NCBI GenBank assembly: GCA_910586445.1
Contig: CAJUHV010000037.1
Span: 1 to 38,583, forward strand
DNA: 38,583 nucleotides
Source of the DNA: an uncultured Eubacterium sp.
GTDB taxonomy: Bacteria > Bacillota > Clostridia > Lachnospirales > Lachnospiraceae
Direction of reading: 5' to 3'
Each line of letters starts with the position of its first letter. The first letter of the stretch is position 1. A program made the position numbers and the translations under genes. The notes under the pieces are model-generated. The model saw nothing but the letters and a program-made list of their open reading frames with translations, had not been told where the DNA came from and searched no databases. This document shows, one piece after another, positions 1-8,017 of the stretch.

Positions 1-28
1 TATTTGGTTAAAATAAACAACCTTTCCG

Positions 29-157
29 ATTTTTCAAACACGCTCTAGAGCGTGTTTGAAAAATCATTCCTGTGATCTGCACTCCCCACTTGGTACCCAA
101 CGGGCATGATCTTTCAAACACGCTCTAGGCGGGGGTGCAGATCGCGGGAATGATTTA
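29..157. repeat. Composite palindromic repeat (MITE fragments, head to head)
   Basis: Positions 29-64 form a perfect 36-bp palindrome whose right half is AGAGCGTGTTTGAAAAAT. This is the terminus of the element seen intact at 5921-6088, here present as two ends joined head to head. A further end (TTTCAAACACGCTCTAG) lies at 112-128. It is followed by GTGCAGATCGCGGGAATGAT, which is internal sequence of the intact element. The arrangement looks like nested or tandem insertions, or deletion derivatives. No ORF is present. Element identity is inferred from comparing copies within the window. Confidence 0.75.
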
Positions 158-234
158 TAAAAAGATGTATAAAAAACAGAGTGGAATGATCATACGCAGA
201 AATGGTTCTAAATAGAGGACCGGTACATATATAT

Positions 235-280
235 AGTCATGGGACAACTTAAAGAAACTGTCTCATGGCTATTTTTTTTG
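235..280 (+). terminator. Rho-independent terminator ahead of spoIIIA
   Basis: A 12-bp stem (AGTCATGGGACA / TGTCTCATGGCT, two G-U pairs) is followed by eight T residues. It probably ends a transcript entering from the left. Only about 35 bases separate it from the start of spoIIIAA, so either the spoIIIA promoter overlaps this hairpin or the hairpin lies in the operon leader. Confidence 0.8.
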
Positions 281-315
281 ATCATGCGTGATCAAAGGTA
301 AAGGAGGAATGCACT

Positions 316-1269
316 ATCGAACACATATTAAAAATATTTCCGGTACAGATCAGAAAGCAGATGGGGACAGTATTTCAGACATTGGGAAACATTGAAGAAA
401 TCCGTATCCGTGTCTGCCAGCCGATGATTATTCTGGACGGGCAGCAGGAATATTTTTTCAGCATGCATGGAAGGTATCTTACAAAAGACAGCCAGGAGGC
501 TTACACGGTGACACTGGCAGATATCAGTGATATGCTGGTGTTTATCAGCCGGTATTCTTTATTTGCGTTTGAAGAAGAGGTCAGAAACGGATTTATCACG
601 ATTGAGGGCGGGCATAGGATCGGATTAAGCGGACAGGCTGTGTTCAATGAAGGGTGGATGCAGACGATCCGAAATATCTCTTATCTGAATATCCGTGTCT
701 GCCACGAAAAAAAGGAGTGTGCCAGGCGTCTGATTCCTTATTTGTACCGATATCCTGCCAGAAAAGAATCCGGGATCTACAATACGCTGCTGATTTCGCC
801 TCCGGGAAAAGGAAAGACGACGCTGCTTCGGGATTTGATCCGCATGCTTTCAGACGGCAGCAGCGAGCATGCGGGGCTGAAGGTCAGCGTCGTGGACGAA
901 CGCTCGGAGCTGGCGGGCTGTTATAAGGGCATACCGCAGAACGACGTAGGAATGCGCACGGATGTACTGGATGGATGTCCGAAATCAAACGGGATGATGC
1001 TTGTGATCCGCAGCATGTCCCCGCAGGTAGTAGCGGTAGATGAGCTGGGATCAAAGGAGGATGTACAGGCTGTTGCATATGCAGTCCGCTGCGGATGCAG
1101 CATATTGGGATCTGTACATGCGCAGGATCTGGATGAGATAAAACGAAAGCCTGTACTGTGTGAGTTTTTGAAACAGGAGTATTTTGAGCGCTATCTGGTC
1201 ATCGGGCAGAAGAAAAATGGGGAACGCTGCTACCAGCTGTATGATGCAGCGCAGCAGCTGGTATGTTAA
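316..1269 (+). CDS. spoIIIAA: Stage III sporulation protein AA (ATPase)
   Basis: SpoIIIAA is the secretion-type ATPase of the SpoIIIA-SpoIIQ channel between mother cell and forespore. A Walker A motif (PPGKGKTTLL) lies mid-protein, followed by a Walker B-like VVAVDELG. The first conventional start is ATG at 361, giving 302 aa. The frame stays open upstream, and the family's N-terminus is readable there (EHILKIFPVQIRKQM, like B. subtilis SpoIIIAA). The ribosome site AAGGAGG (301-307) sits 8 nt before an ATC codon at 316, exactly where the family's initiator Met is expected. I therefore place the start at 316 as a non-AUG start or an ATG-to-ATC change; 361 is the fallback. The 3' end overlaps spoIIIAB by 7 nt. 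Confidence 0.9.
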   Translation: MEHILKIFPVQIRKQMGTVFQTLGNIEEIRIRVCQPMIILDGQQEYFFSMHGRYLTKDSQEAYTVTLADISDMLVFISRYSLFAFEEEVRNGFITIEGGHRIGLSGQAVFNEGWMQTIRNISYLNIRVCHEKKECARRLIPYLYRYPARKESGIYNTLLISPPGKGKTTLLRDLIRMLSDGSSEHAGLKVSVVDERSELAGCYKGIPQNDVGMRTDVLDGCPKSNGMMLVIRSMSPQVVAVDELGSKEDVQAVAYAVRCGCSILGSVHAQDLDEIKRKPVLCEFLKQEYFERYLVIGQKKNGERCYQLYDAAQQLVC

Positions 1270-1781
1270 AGCTGGCAGGCTGCATATGCATTCTGGCAGC
1301 CTCAACCGGCATGGCATATTCTGGCATATTAAGGCTGCGGATGGAATTATATCAGATCGAGATACTTATGGATCTGTTTACTGCTGTTGAGGGGGAGCTT
1401 GCATACTGCCGGTGTCCGCTGCCGGAGCTGATGGAGCGTATAGCGGAGCATATGCCGGCACCGTTCAATGCGATTTTGGAGCAGTCCAGCAGCAGGATGG
1501 AGGAAAACTGTGAGCCGGATATCCCGGTATTGTGGGCAGACGCATGCGAGCAGTACAGTGTGCAGCTTATGGTGCCAAAAGAAGCATATGAGGTGCTGCT
1601 GCGTCTGGGAGAGGTATTTGCATATTCCTCGCTAGAGTCTTCGCTCAAGCTTCTGCGCCTTGGGCAGAAAAAGCTGGAGCTTTTAATGGAAGGCAGGAAT
1701 GCGGAATTTGCAGGCAGAAGAAAGGTGTACTGCAGCCTGTGTTATATGGCGGGGTTATTTTTGATTATCCTGCTGCTATGA
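1263..1781 (+). CDS. spoIIIAB: Stage III sporulation protein AB
   Basis: This is the second gene of the spoIIIA operon, 172 aa, close to the family length. The protein has an N-terminal hydrophobic segment, a soluble helical middle with FAYSSLESSLKLLRLGQKK, and a C-terminal hydrophobic segment (LCYMAGLFLIILLL). This matches the SpoIIIAB/GspF-like membrane partner of the SpoIIIAA ATPase. Its ATG lies within the last codons of spoIIIAA, which suggests translational coupling. Assignment rests on operon position and the recognisable C-terminal half. Confidence 0.92.
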   Translation: MLKLAGCICILAASTGMAYSGILRLRMELYQIEILMDLFTAVEGELAYCRCPLPELMERIAEHMPAPFNAILEQSSSRMEENCEPDIPVLWADACEQYSVQLMVPKEAYEVLLRLGEVFAYSSLESSLKLLRLGQKKLELLMEGRNAEFAGRRKVYCSLCYMAGLFLIILLL

Positions 1782-1841
1782 TCATAGGGGTATTTACAAG
1801 AACAATCTGCAGCTAAACGAAAAGAATGGGCGGGAGATAAC

Positions 1842-2036
1842 ATGAGCGTTAATTTAATTTTTAAAATCGCAGCAGTGGGAATCATTGTAACAGTTTTAAG
1901 CCAGGTGTTAAAGCACAGCGGGAGGGACGAGCACGCATTTTTGATCAGCCTTGCGGGACTGATGATCGTGCTGTTTTGGATCGTACCGTATATTTACGAT
2001 CTGTTTGAAACGATGCAGTCGCTGTTTGCATTATAA
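1842..2036 (+). CDS. spoIIIAC: Stage III sporulation protein AC
   Basis: A 64-aa membrane protein with two hydrophobic helices, one around residues 4-22 and one around 34-52. SpoIIIAC proteins are of this size and pair with SpoIIIAD in the mother-cell membrane as part of the SpoIIIA channel. A GGGAGA-type ribosome site precedes the ATG. It lies 60 bp after spoIIIAB and just before spoIIIAD, the standard order. Confidence 0.93.
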   Translation: MSVNLIFKIAAVGIIVTVLSQVLKHSGRDEHAFLISLAGLMIVLFWIVPYIYDLFETMQSLFAL

Positions 2037-2069
2037 ATGATTGTCTGCGCGGTAAAGTGGAGGGGTGCT

Positions 2070-2453
2070 ATGGATATTTTAAAAATTGCGGTGCTTGCAG
2101 TCGCGGGGGTGCTGCTGGCGCTGATGATCAAGCAGACAAAACCGGAATACAGTATATTGATCAGCATGGCGGTCTGTATCTGCATTTTTATTTATCTATT
2201 GTCCAAGCTGTCGACGGCTCTTTCCTATATCGGGCAGCTGGAGGCGCTGGTAGATATTGAGGGTGTTTATCTGGATACGATTTTAAAAATGCTGGGCATA
2301 AGCTATATTACGCAGTTTGCCTCGGATCTGTGTAAAGATGCAGGCTACAGTGCAGTTGCGAGCCAGATTGAGCTGTTTGCCCGGATCTCTATCCTGTTTT
2401 TGAGCTTTCCGGTTCTGATGGCGCTTGTACAGACAATCGAGGAGGTATTGTGA
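2070..2453 (+). CDS. spoIIIAD: Stage III sporulation protein AD
   Basis: A 127-aa integral membrane protein starting MDILKIAVLAVAG, typical of SpoIIIAD. The reading frame is open from an ATG at 2037. I chose the ATG at 2070 because a strong GGAGG site (2059-2063) precedes it and the protein then begins like the family. It has several hydrophobic helices. The stop overlaps the GTG start of spoIIIAE (GTGA), indicating coupled translation. Confidence 0.93.
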   Translation: MDILKIAVLAVAGVLLALMIKQTKPEYSILISMAVCICIFIYLLSKLSTALSYIGQLEALVDIEGVYLDTILKMLGISYITQFASDLCKDAGYSAVASQIELFARISILFLSFPVLMALVQTIEEVL

Positions 2454-3685
2454 AACACAGATTTTACATATGCTGCATGCTGCTGTTTTTGGGATGGCAG
2501 TTATCTGGCAGCGGGCAGTTTCTGGTATCGGGCTGTATGCCCTGTTTTGGGGCAGAACGGGAAGAAGCAGATGATGCATTGGATATGACGGATGGAAAGT
2601 TTTTTGGACTGGACATGCAGAGCGAGACGGAAGAAATGCTCTCTGACCTCGGGCTGTCTGAGCTGGATGACTATTTACGGCAGGAGGATTTTGGACAGAT
2701 TTCGTTTTCTGAGCTGGTGAAAGACCTGATCAGTGACGGGCTGCTGCTTGATTTTTCATCGATCGGAAAAAAGCTGAAAGAGGCTGTGCTGCAGGATTAT
2801 ACGGATAACCGCACAGTGCTGATCCAGATTTTAGTCATAGCGGTTGCATTTTCCATTCTGCTGCAGATGACGGGTACGATCCAGAAAAATTATATTTCAA
2901 GCCTGGGATTTTTGGGGATTTACCTGATTTTGATGCTTCTTTTATGCAGGCTGTTTTTGATTATGACAGCCATTGTGCAAGGCTTTTTTACAAAACTGGT
3001 TGACTTTATGCTGCTGCTGCAGCCTGTGTTCTGCATGAGCATGGTATTTTCTACCGGAAGTATCAGCGCAGGGGCTTATTACCAGATGCTTTTGATTATT
3101 ATTTATATAATCGATATGATTTTTGCGAAAATACTGCTGCCTGCCGTACAGATTTATATGGTGCTCCAGCTTGTAAACAATATGATGGATGAAAAGCGTT
3201 TTACGAGGATTGCCGGGCTGCTCGGCGACAGTATCGGCTGGTGCATAAAGATTCTTACGACTGCGGTGGTCGGCATGAATATTGTACAGGGGCTTCTGGC
3301 ACCGGGGATAGACGGATTAAAGCGCAGCGCGGCTGCAGGGGCTGTGCGCATTATTCCGGGTGTCGGGCAGGTCATGAATTCGATGTCCGAAATACTGGCA
3401 GGTTCTGCAGTGCTGATCAAAAATAGTGTTGGTGTGGCGGCGCTGATCATTTTAACTGCAGTCAGCTTTCTGCCCATTATAAAGCTGTCAGTCTTTCTGA
3501 TGCTGTACCGCGGGTGCGCAGCATTTATGGAGCCGGTCGCAGACCAGCGGTTTTGCGCGGCAGTAGCTGCGCTCGGACAGGCGGCGGCGCTTTATTTAAA
3601 ACTGATGTTTCACGCTGTGCTGCTGTTTTTCCTGACGATTGCGATTATATGCTGCGCTACGACACTGTCATTATCCATGACATAA
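2450..3685 (+). CDS. spoIIIAE: Stage III sporulation protein AE
   Basis: This is the largest SpoIIIA membrane protein, 411 aa. It begins with GTG inside the spoIIIAD stop and has an N-terminal hydrophobic signal-type segment. An acidic extracytoplasmic stretch of roughly 90 residues follows, then about eight hydrophobic helices. The family is a polytopic component of the mother-cell side of the channel. The conserved region around RIAGLLGDSIGWCIKILTT and IIPGVGQVMNSMSEILAG is present, and no disruption is visible. Confidence 0.94.
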   Translation: MKHRFYICCMLLFLGWQLSGSGQFLVSGCMPCFGAEREEADDALDMTDGKFFGLDMQSETEEMLSDLGLSELDDYLRQEDFGQISFSELVKDLISDGLLLDFSSIGKKLKEAVLQDYTDNRTVLIQILVIAVAFSILLQMTGTIQKNYISSLGFLGIYLILMLLLCRLFLIMTAIVQGFFTKLVDFMLLLQPVFCMSMVFSTGSISAGAYYQMLLIIIYIIDMIFAKILLPAVQIYMVLQLVNNMMDEKRFTRIAGLLGDSIGWCIKILTTAVVGMNIVQGLLAPGIDGLKRSAAAGAVRIIPGVGQVMNSMSEILAGSAVLIKNSVGVAALIILTAVSFLPIIKLSVFLMLYRGCAAFMEPVADQRFCAAVAALGQAAALYLKLMFHAVLLFFLTIAIICCATTLSLSMT

Positions 3686-3702
3686 AAGACGGGCATGCTT
3701 TT

Positions 3703-3720
3703 GAGCGTGTTTGAAAAATC
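3703..3720. repeat. Solo terminus of the dispersed palindromic repeat
   Basis: GAGCGTGTTTGAAAAATC between spoIIIAE and spoIIIAF matches the terminal inverted repeat of the element at 5921-6088, minus its first bases. Only one end is present, so it is a relic or a solo end. It splits two genes that are normally adjacent in the operon but leaves both intact. Confidence 0.7.
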
Positions 3721-3742
3721 AGCGTATATATAAGGAGTATAT

Positions 3743-4252
3743 ATGGAGGCGGTTTTAAGCTGGATCAAAGAATTTTTAATTATATATCTGATTCTTACCA
3801 TACTGATGCATTTGGTGATCAATGACCAGTATAAAAAATACCTGCGCTTTTTTTCCGGGATCATTCTATTGACGGCACTGGTTTCCCCGGTAATGAAGCT
3901 GCTTGGCAGTGCAGGACAGCTGGAATCGCTGGTTTCTTATGAAGCTTTTTGGGAGCAGCTGGACAGCACAAGGCAGGATACGCAGAAGATGGAATTTTTA
4001 CAAAATGACCATTATGTAAAAAAATACGAAAAAGCTGTGGCGCAGGACATTCTTGAGCGGGCAGGGCGCCAGGGGTATCCGGTCATCCGGGTCAGTGCAG
4101 ATCTGACAAAAGATTATGAAATAACGGATGTGTCCATATGGCTGGAAGTGTTAAAGCAGGCAGAGCAGAAAGATGAAATAAAGCAGCAGGTGCGTGAATT
4201 TCTGCAGAAAGCTTATGATTTGAAGCCGTCACAGATCCATCTGTATGGATAG
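3743..4252 (+). CDS. spoIIIAF: Stage III sporulation protein AF
   Basis: A 169-aa protein with two N-terminal membrane helices (residues about 8-25 and 35-52) and then a soluble domain. That domain includes KKYEKAVAQDILERA and ends KAYDLKPSQIHLYG. This is the SpoIIIAF layout, with a cytoplasmic ring-like C-terminal domain. The ribosome site is AAGGAG at about 3730. It lies 57 bp from spoIIIAE, separated by the repeat relic at 3703-3720. Confidence 0.92.
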   Translation: MEAVLSWIKEFLIIYLILTILMHLVINDQYKKYLRFFSGIILLTALVSPVMKLLGSAGQLESLVSYEAFWEQLDSTRQDTQKMEFLQNDHYVKKYEKAVAQDILERAGRQGYPVIRVSADLTKDYEITDVSIWLEVLKQAEQKDEIKQQVREFLQKAYDLKPSQIHLYG

Positions 4253-4306
4253 CAGCGCCGCACGAATGGCCGGGCATTATGCATAAAGCTGAAAGGAAGT
4301 GTATTG

Positions 4307-4849
4307 ATGAAGCGGTTTACAGATCTGTTAAAAAAAATGGACAGGACAAAATGGCTGATCCTCGGCCTTGGCGGCATACTTTTACTGGTCATTGCACTGC
4401 CGGTAGATGACAGGAGCAGTGAAAAAGTAAATCAGGCACTTGAGAAGGCGCTTGACAGTGCTGATACGCAGGAAGATCCGGCAGGAGAATATGAGAAACA
4501 GATCACAAAAGAGCTGGAAAAGACCCTTTCGCAGATGGAAGGCGCGGGAGAGGTGCATGTAATGATCACGTTTCAGGATGGCGGAGAGTCTGTTGTAGAA
4601 AAAGATATCACAAAGACACAGAATGCAGGAGACAGCATTCAGTATCAGGAATCAGCCATATATCAGGAGTCAGACACAAAGCAGCCTTATGTCAGCCAGC
4701 AGAAGCTGCCCTCGATCGAGGGCGTATTGGTAGTAGCGCAGGGAGGAGGAGATTCCAGCGTAAAGCAGGAGCTGCGGGACGCCGTGATGGCGCTGTTTCC
4801 GATTGAAGCTCATAAGATTAAGATCGTAAAGATGCACAAAGAACCGTAG
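4307..4849 (+). CDS. spoIIIAG: Stage III sporulation protein AG
   Basis: SpoIIIAG forms the large oligomeric ring of the channel in the intermembrane space. Here it is 180 aa, with one N-terminal membrane helix (WLILGLGGILLLVIALPV) and then a ring-building domain including EGAGEVHVMITFQDGGE and GVLVVAQGGGD, both typical of the family. A TTG at 4304 is also in frame, but ATG at 4307 has GGAAG at proper spacing and is preferred. Confidence 0.95.
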   Translation: MKRFTDLLKKMDRTKWLILGLGGILLLVIALPVDDRSSEKVNQALEKALDSADTQEDPAGEYEKQITKELEKTLSQMEGAGEVHVMITFQDGGESVVEKDITKTQNAGDSIQYQESAIYQESDTKQPYVSQQKLPSIEGVLVVAQGGGDSSVKQELRDAVMALFPIEAHKIKIVKMHKEP

Positions 4850-4955
4850 ATGAATGGAGATAAAATCGTAAAGATATAAAAGAAGTCATATTGTAAGAAA
4901 GTGCAGAATACAATGGAAATAGTTAAAAAAGACTATACAGGGAGAAGGAAATAAT

Positions 4956-5735
4956 ATGAAAAAGCTATTTAAAAAAAATCAGGTCATCATTACAGCATTG
5001 GCACTGATGATCGCGGCAGCGGGATATTTGAGCTATACATACAGCGGCATCGGTGATGATGGGCTGAAACAGGCCAGTGCAGATCTGACAGAAGAAGATT
5101 ATGATATTGTGTACGATGAGACGCCGGTGGAGGCGGATATATTTACAGAATCAGAAATAGACACACAGTCAGATGATGATAGTTCAAAAGAAGAGAGCAA
5201 AAAAGGAAAACAGGACAAGAAAGACGGAAAAAATAAAGAGAACGATGACAAAGAAACAGCCGCAGCCGGCGGCAGTGCAGTGACAGATGCAGTGGCAGAT
5301 TCAAAGGCAGGTGATGAAGCAATCGATAATCCTGGAGAAACAGTTCTTACAAGCACCAATGTGTCAAATGTGAATTTTGCAGTAGAGGCAAAGCTGAACC
5401 GCGAGCAGGTACGTTCCCAGAATAAGGAAGACCTGATGCAGGTCATTAACAGCACGGCATTATCAGACAAGGAAAAACAGGCTGCGGTAGATAAGATGGT
5501 CGCACAGACGGATATCGCGCAGCGCGAGTCGGATGCAGAAATGCTGCTTGAAGCAAAAGGCTTTACCGATGTGGTAGTGAGCATTACAGAGGATTCAGCC
5601 GACGTCGTATTGAATATGGGCGATGTCACCGATGCAAAACGTGCACAGATCGAGGACATTGTAAAACGTAAGACAAAGGTATCCGCAGAAAATATCGTAA
5701 TCACTCCGATTACAACAAAGAAGGCAGAAAAATAA
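4956..5735 (+). CDS. spoIIIAH: Stage III sporulation protein AH
   Basis: SpoIIIAH contacts the forespore protein SpoIIQ and has an EscJ/YscJ-like ring domain. This 259-aa copy has an N-terminal membrane helix (residues about 10-28). A long, acidic and lysine-rich, low-complexity linker follows at about 45-120. The conserved C-terminal domain contains LNREQVRSQNKEDLMQVI and AKGFTDVVVSI. The linker length is typical of clostridial copies. It is the last gene of the operon, 106 bp after spoIIIAG. Confidence 0.94.
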   Translation: MKKLFKKNQVIITALALMIAAAGYLSYTYSGIGDDGLKQASADLTEEDYDIVYDETPVEADIFTESEIDTQSDDDSSKEESKKGKQDKKDGKNKENDDKETAAAGGSAVTDAVADSKAGDEAIDNPGETVLTSTNVSNVNFAVEAKLNREQVRSQNKEDLMQVINSTALSDKEKQAAVDKMVAQTDIAQRESDAEMLLEAKGFTDVVVSITEDSADVVLNMGDVTDAKRAQIEDIVKRKTKVSAENIVITPITTKKAEK

Positions 5736-5814
5736 GACGGAAACTAAGGATGAAAGCAGGAAGGAAATAAAACTGAACATAAAATTGAATATATGATCAA
5801 GATGAAAAAGCTGG

Positions 5815-5849
5815 TGCAGGAAGAAAAGGGTGTTTCTTTTCTTCCTGCA
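5815..5849 (+). terminator. Hairpin at the end of the spoIIIA operon
   Basis: A 13-bp perfect stem (TGCAGGAAGAAAA / TTTTCTTCCTGCA) with a 9-nt loop lies 79 bp after the spoIIIAH stop. It is followed only by TTAGTATT, so it is a weak intrinsic terminator or an RNA 3' stabiliser. The rest of the gap before the miniature element holds nothing I recognise. Confidence 0.6.
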
Positions 5850-5920
5850 TTAGTATTACATTGAACTTTTATTAATATACTATTCGTTTGTCACATTTTA
5901 TGATACAATAAAAAAGCGTT

Positions 5921-6088
5921 TCTAGAGCGTGTTTGAAAAATGCTTTCCGTGAGATGTGCTTCACACTTGGTGGAGAATTTATCCCAAATTTATGAGGCAT
6001 AGCGGGCTATGTTGATTAAATTTGGGATAGATTCTCCGCTAAGTGGGGAGTGCAGATCGCGGGAATGATTTTTCAAACACGCTCTAGA
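5921..6088. mobile_element. Miniature inverted-repeat element (MITE-like), 168 bp
   Basis: Perfect 21-bp terminal inverted repeats begin with TCTAGAGCGTGTTTG at 5921-5941 and are mirrored at 6068-6088. The inside is also palindromic. GGAGAATTTATCCCAAATTTA pairs with TAAATTTGGGATAGATTCTCC, so the whole element can fold into one long hairpin. It has no coding capacity. Partial copies lie at 29-157, 3703-3720, and, more diverged, 10175-10210 and 19668-19689. No clear target-site duplication is visible at the flanks. The transposase that would move it is unknown. Confidence 0.8.
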
Positions 6089-6213
6089 AAAGTTTACACT
6101 CTGCTCAAAAAAATGAGCGGAGCCTGAGTGAAGTTTTGAGCGAAGTATTAACCCAAAATGATTATGATAAAGTAAGCGCTATGATTGATTATATTGAAAT
6201 ACATGGAGGAATT

Positions 6214-7794
6214 ATGAAGCGGTTTAATGTAACGGGCGTATGCAGGCCCGACGTTCATTATATGGTAAAACTGGATAAACGTATGCAGGAGGTTCGAAGG
6301 TATATAGATGCCGGGGATTATTTTTCAATTCATAGGGCGAGGCAGTATGGAAAATCTACAATGCTGCAGGCGCTGGCAGCTGATCTTGCGGATGATTATT
6401 TTGTACTGGATCTGGATTTTCAGATGTTAAGCAGCGGAGATTTTGAATCAGAGGGTTCCTTTTCGGCAGCTTTTGCAAGAGAGCTTTTAGAGTCAAAAAG
6501 AGGGAGAATCCCGGTAAAGACAGCAGGTCAGCTGGAAAAATTCATAGAGCAGAAGGGGGATTTGAAGCTCGCAAATTTGTTTTTGTGCCTGAGCGAATGG
6601 TGCAGGCAGGCAGCCCGGCCGATTGTATTGATGATAGACGAAGTAGATAGTGCTTCGAATTATCAGATTTTTTTGGATTTTCTTGCACAGCTGAGGGGAT
6701 ATTATAACCGCCGGACCGAGCGGCCGATTTTTTGGTCTGTCATACTGGCAGGCGTATATGATATACGGAATCTGAAGCAGAAAATCGGGCAGGATATGCA
6801 GTATAAAAGAAACAGTCCCTGGAATATTGCCGCAGAATTTGACGTGGATCTAAGCTTCGGAACAGATGATATCGCAGGGATGCTCACAGAATATGAAGCA
6901 GATCATCAGACAGGAATGGACATAGCTTTAGTTTCAAATCTGATATATGAATATACCTCAGGGTATCCTTACCTTGTATCAAGAATATGCAAGCTTTTAG
7001 ATGAAACGCTGATAAAAAATACTGGATCTGCGTCAGGAAATGATGTGTGGACAAAAGCGGGAGTTTTAGAGGCGGTCAGGCTGCTGCTTGCTGAAAAAAA
7101 CAGCCTGTTTGAATCAATGGCAGACAAGCTGATGAATTTTAAACAGCTTAAAACCGTGCTGTCAGGTCTTTTGTTTACCGGGAAAAATATCGCTTATAAT
7201 CCAGATGATGAAGCAGTAGACCTTGCGCAGATGTTTGGATTTGTAAAATCCAGCGGAGGCAACCTGGTGATTTCAAACAGGATTTTTGAAACGCGTCTTT
7301 ATAATATGTTCCTTACAATGAGTGAAACGCAGAATGCAGAAATGTACAAAGCGGCTCTAAAGGATAAAAATCAATTTATTCAAGACGGGCATCTGGATAT
7401 GCGAAGAGTGCTGGAACGGTTTACAGAGCATTTTAGCGATCTGTATGGCGACAGGGAAGATACTTTTTACGAAGAAGATGGACGGAGATATTTCTTACTG
7501 TATCTGCGGCCGATTATAAATGGCACAGGTAATTACTATATCGAGTTTGAAACTAGAAATATGGAACGTACGGATGTAATCATTGATTATTGCGGAGAAC
7601 AGTTTGTGGTGGAAATGAAGATCTGGAGAGGTCAGGCCTATCATAGCAGGGGAGAAAAGCAGCTTTTGGAATATTTAGACTACTATCACTTGAAAAAAGG
7701 CTACATGCTCAGCTTCAATTTTAATAAAAGTAAAACAATCGGAATACAAGAAATCGTGATTGGAGATAAAATATTGGTAGAGGCTGTCGTATAA
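6214..7794 (+). CDS. AAA-type ATPase fused to a PD-(D/E)XK nuclease-like domain
   Basis: A 526-aa protein with Walker A at residues 43-49 (RQYGKST) and Walker B around 140-148 (VLMIDEVDS). A PD-(D/E)XK-like core follows near the C-terminus, about residues 450-500, with IIDYCGEQFVVEMKIW and a downstream GEKQLLEYLDYY. This is the domain order of the AAA-ATPase_like plus PDDEXK (formerly DUF1703) family, which is highly multicopy in gut Clostridia and Bacteroidetes. Its biological role is unproven. The frame is open from a TTG at 6136, but ATG 6214 has GGAGGA at ideal spacing and begins MKRFNVTGVC like the family. It stands alone between the MITE and the glycerol operon. Confidence 0.85.
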   Translation: MKRFNVTGVCRPDVHYMVKLDKRMQEVRRYIDAGDYFSIHRARQYGKSTMLQALAADLADDYFVLDLDFQMLSSGDFESEGSFSAAFARELLESKRGRIPVKTAGQLEKFIEQKGDLKLANLFLCLSEWCRQAARPIVLMIDEVDSASNYQIFLDFLAQLRGYYNRRTERPIFWSVILAGVYDIRNLKQKIGQDMQYKRNSPWNIAAEFDVDLSFGTDDIAGMLTEYEADHQTGMDIALVSNLIYEYTSGYPYLVSRICKLLDETLIKNTGSASGNDVWTKAGVLEAVRLLLAEKNSLFESMADKLMNFKQLKTVLSGLLFTGKNIAYNPDDEAVDLAQMFGFVKSSGGNLVISNRIFETRLYNMFLTMSETQNAEMYKAALKDKNQFIQDGHLDMRRVLERFTEHFSDLYGDREDTFYEEDGRRYFLLYLRPIINGTGNYYIEFETRNMERTDVIIDYCGEQFVVEMKIWRGQAYHSRGEKQLLEYLDYYHLKKGYMLSFNFNKSKTIGIQEIVIGDKILVEAVV

Positions 7795-7863
7795 CGGCCA
7801 AATTTTAGAAAGACAGAAATGAAAAGGCAGAAATGAAAAGGCAGCAAAGAGATAAAATAATCG

Positions 7864-7892
7864 TTGCAAAATATTCCATTATAGTGTAGCAT
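7864..7892 (+). promoter_or_regulatory. Possible glp operon promoter
   Basis: TTGCAA at 7864-7869 and TAGCAT at 7887-7892 have a 17-bp spacer. A perfect TATAAT also occurs at 7892-7897 but lacks a well-placed -35. Either would transcribe through the leader hairpin at 7927-7971. Inferred from consensus only. Confidence 0.4.
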
Positions 7893-7926
7893 ATAATTAA
7901 ATCATAAAGTGCCAAGAGATGACTGA

Positions 7927-7977
7927 GAGCATGGCTAATCCAACAGAAGATGTTGTGTGTTAGTTATGCTCTTTTTT
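7927..7977 (+). promoter_or_regulatory. Leader terminator (attenuator) of the glpP-glpK operon
   Basis: The stem GAGCATGGCTAA / TTAGTTATGCTC (12 bp, two G-U pairs, 21-nt loop) is followed by six T residues. It lies 40 bp before glpP and after the likely promoter. In B. subtilis, GlpP with glycerol-3-phosphate prevents termination at such leaders upstream of glp genes. Its position here implies that GlpP controls read-through into its own operon. Confidence 0.75.
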
Positions 7978-8017
7978 CATACTTTCTGGCCGTACAAATG
8001 AGACAGGGAGCAGAAAA

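Noticed and set aside
5099..5704. 201-aa minus-strand ORF opposite spoIIIAH
   Set aside because: A serine/valine-rich shadow of the acidic, lysine-rich spoIIIAH linker; no ribosome site.
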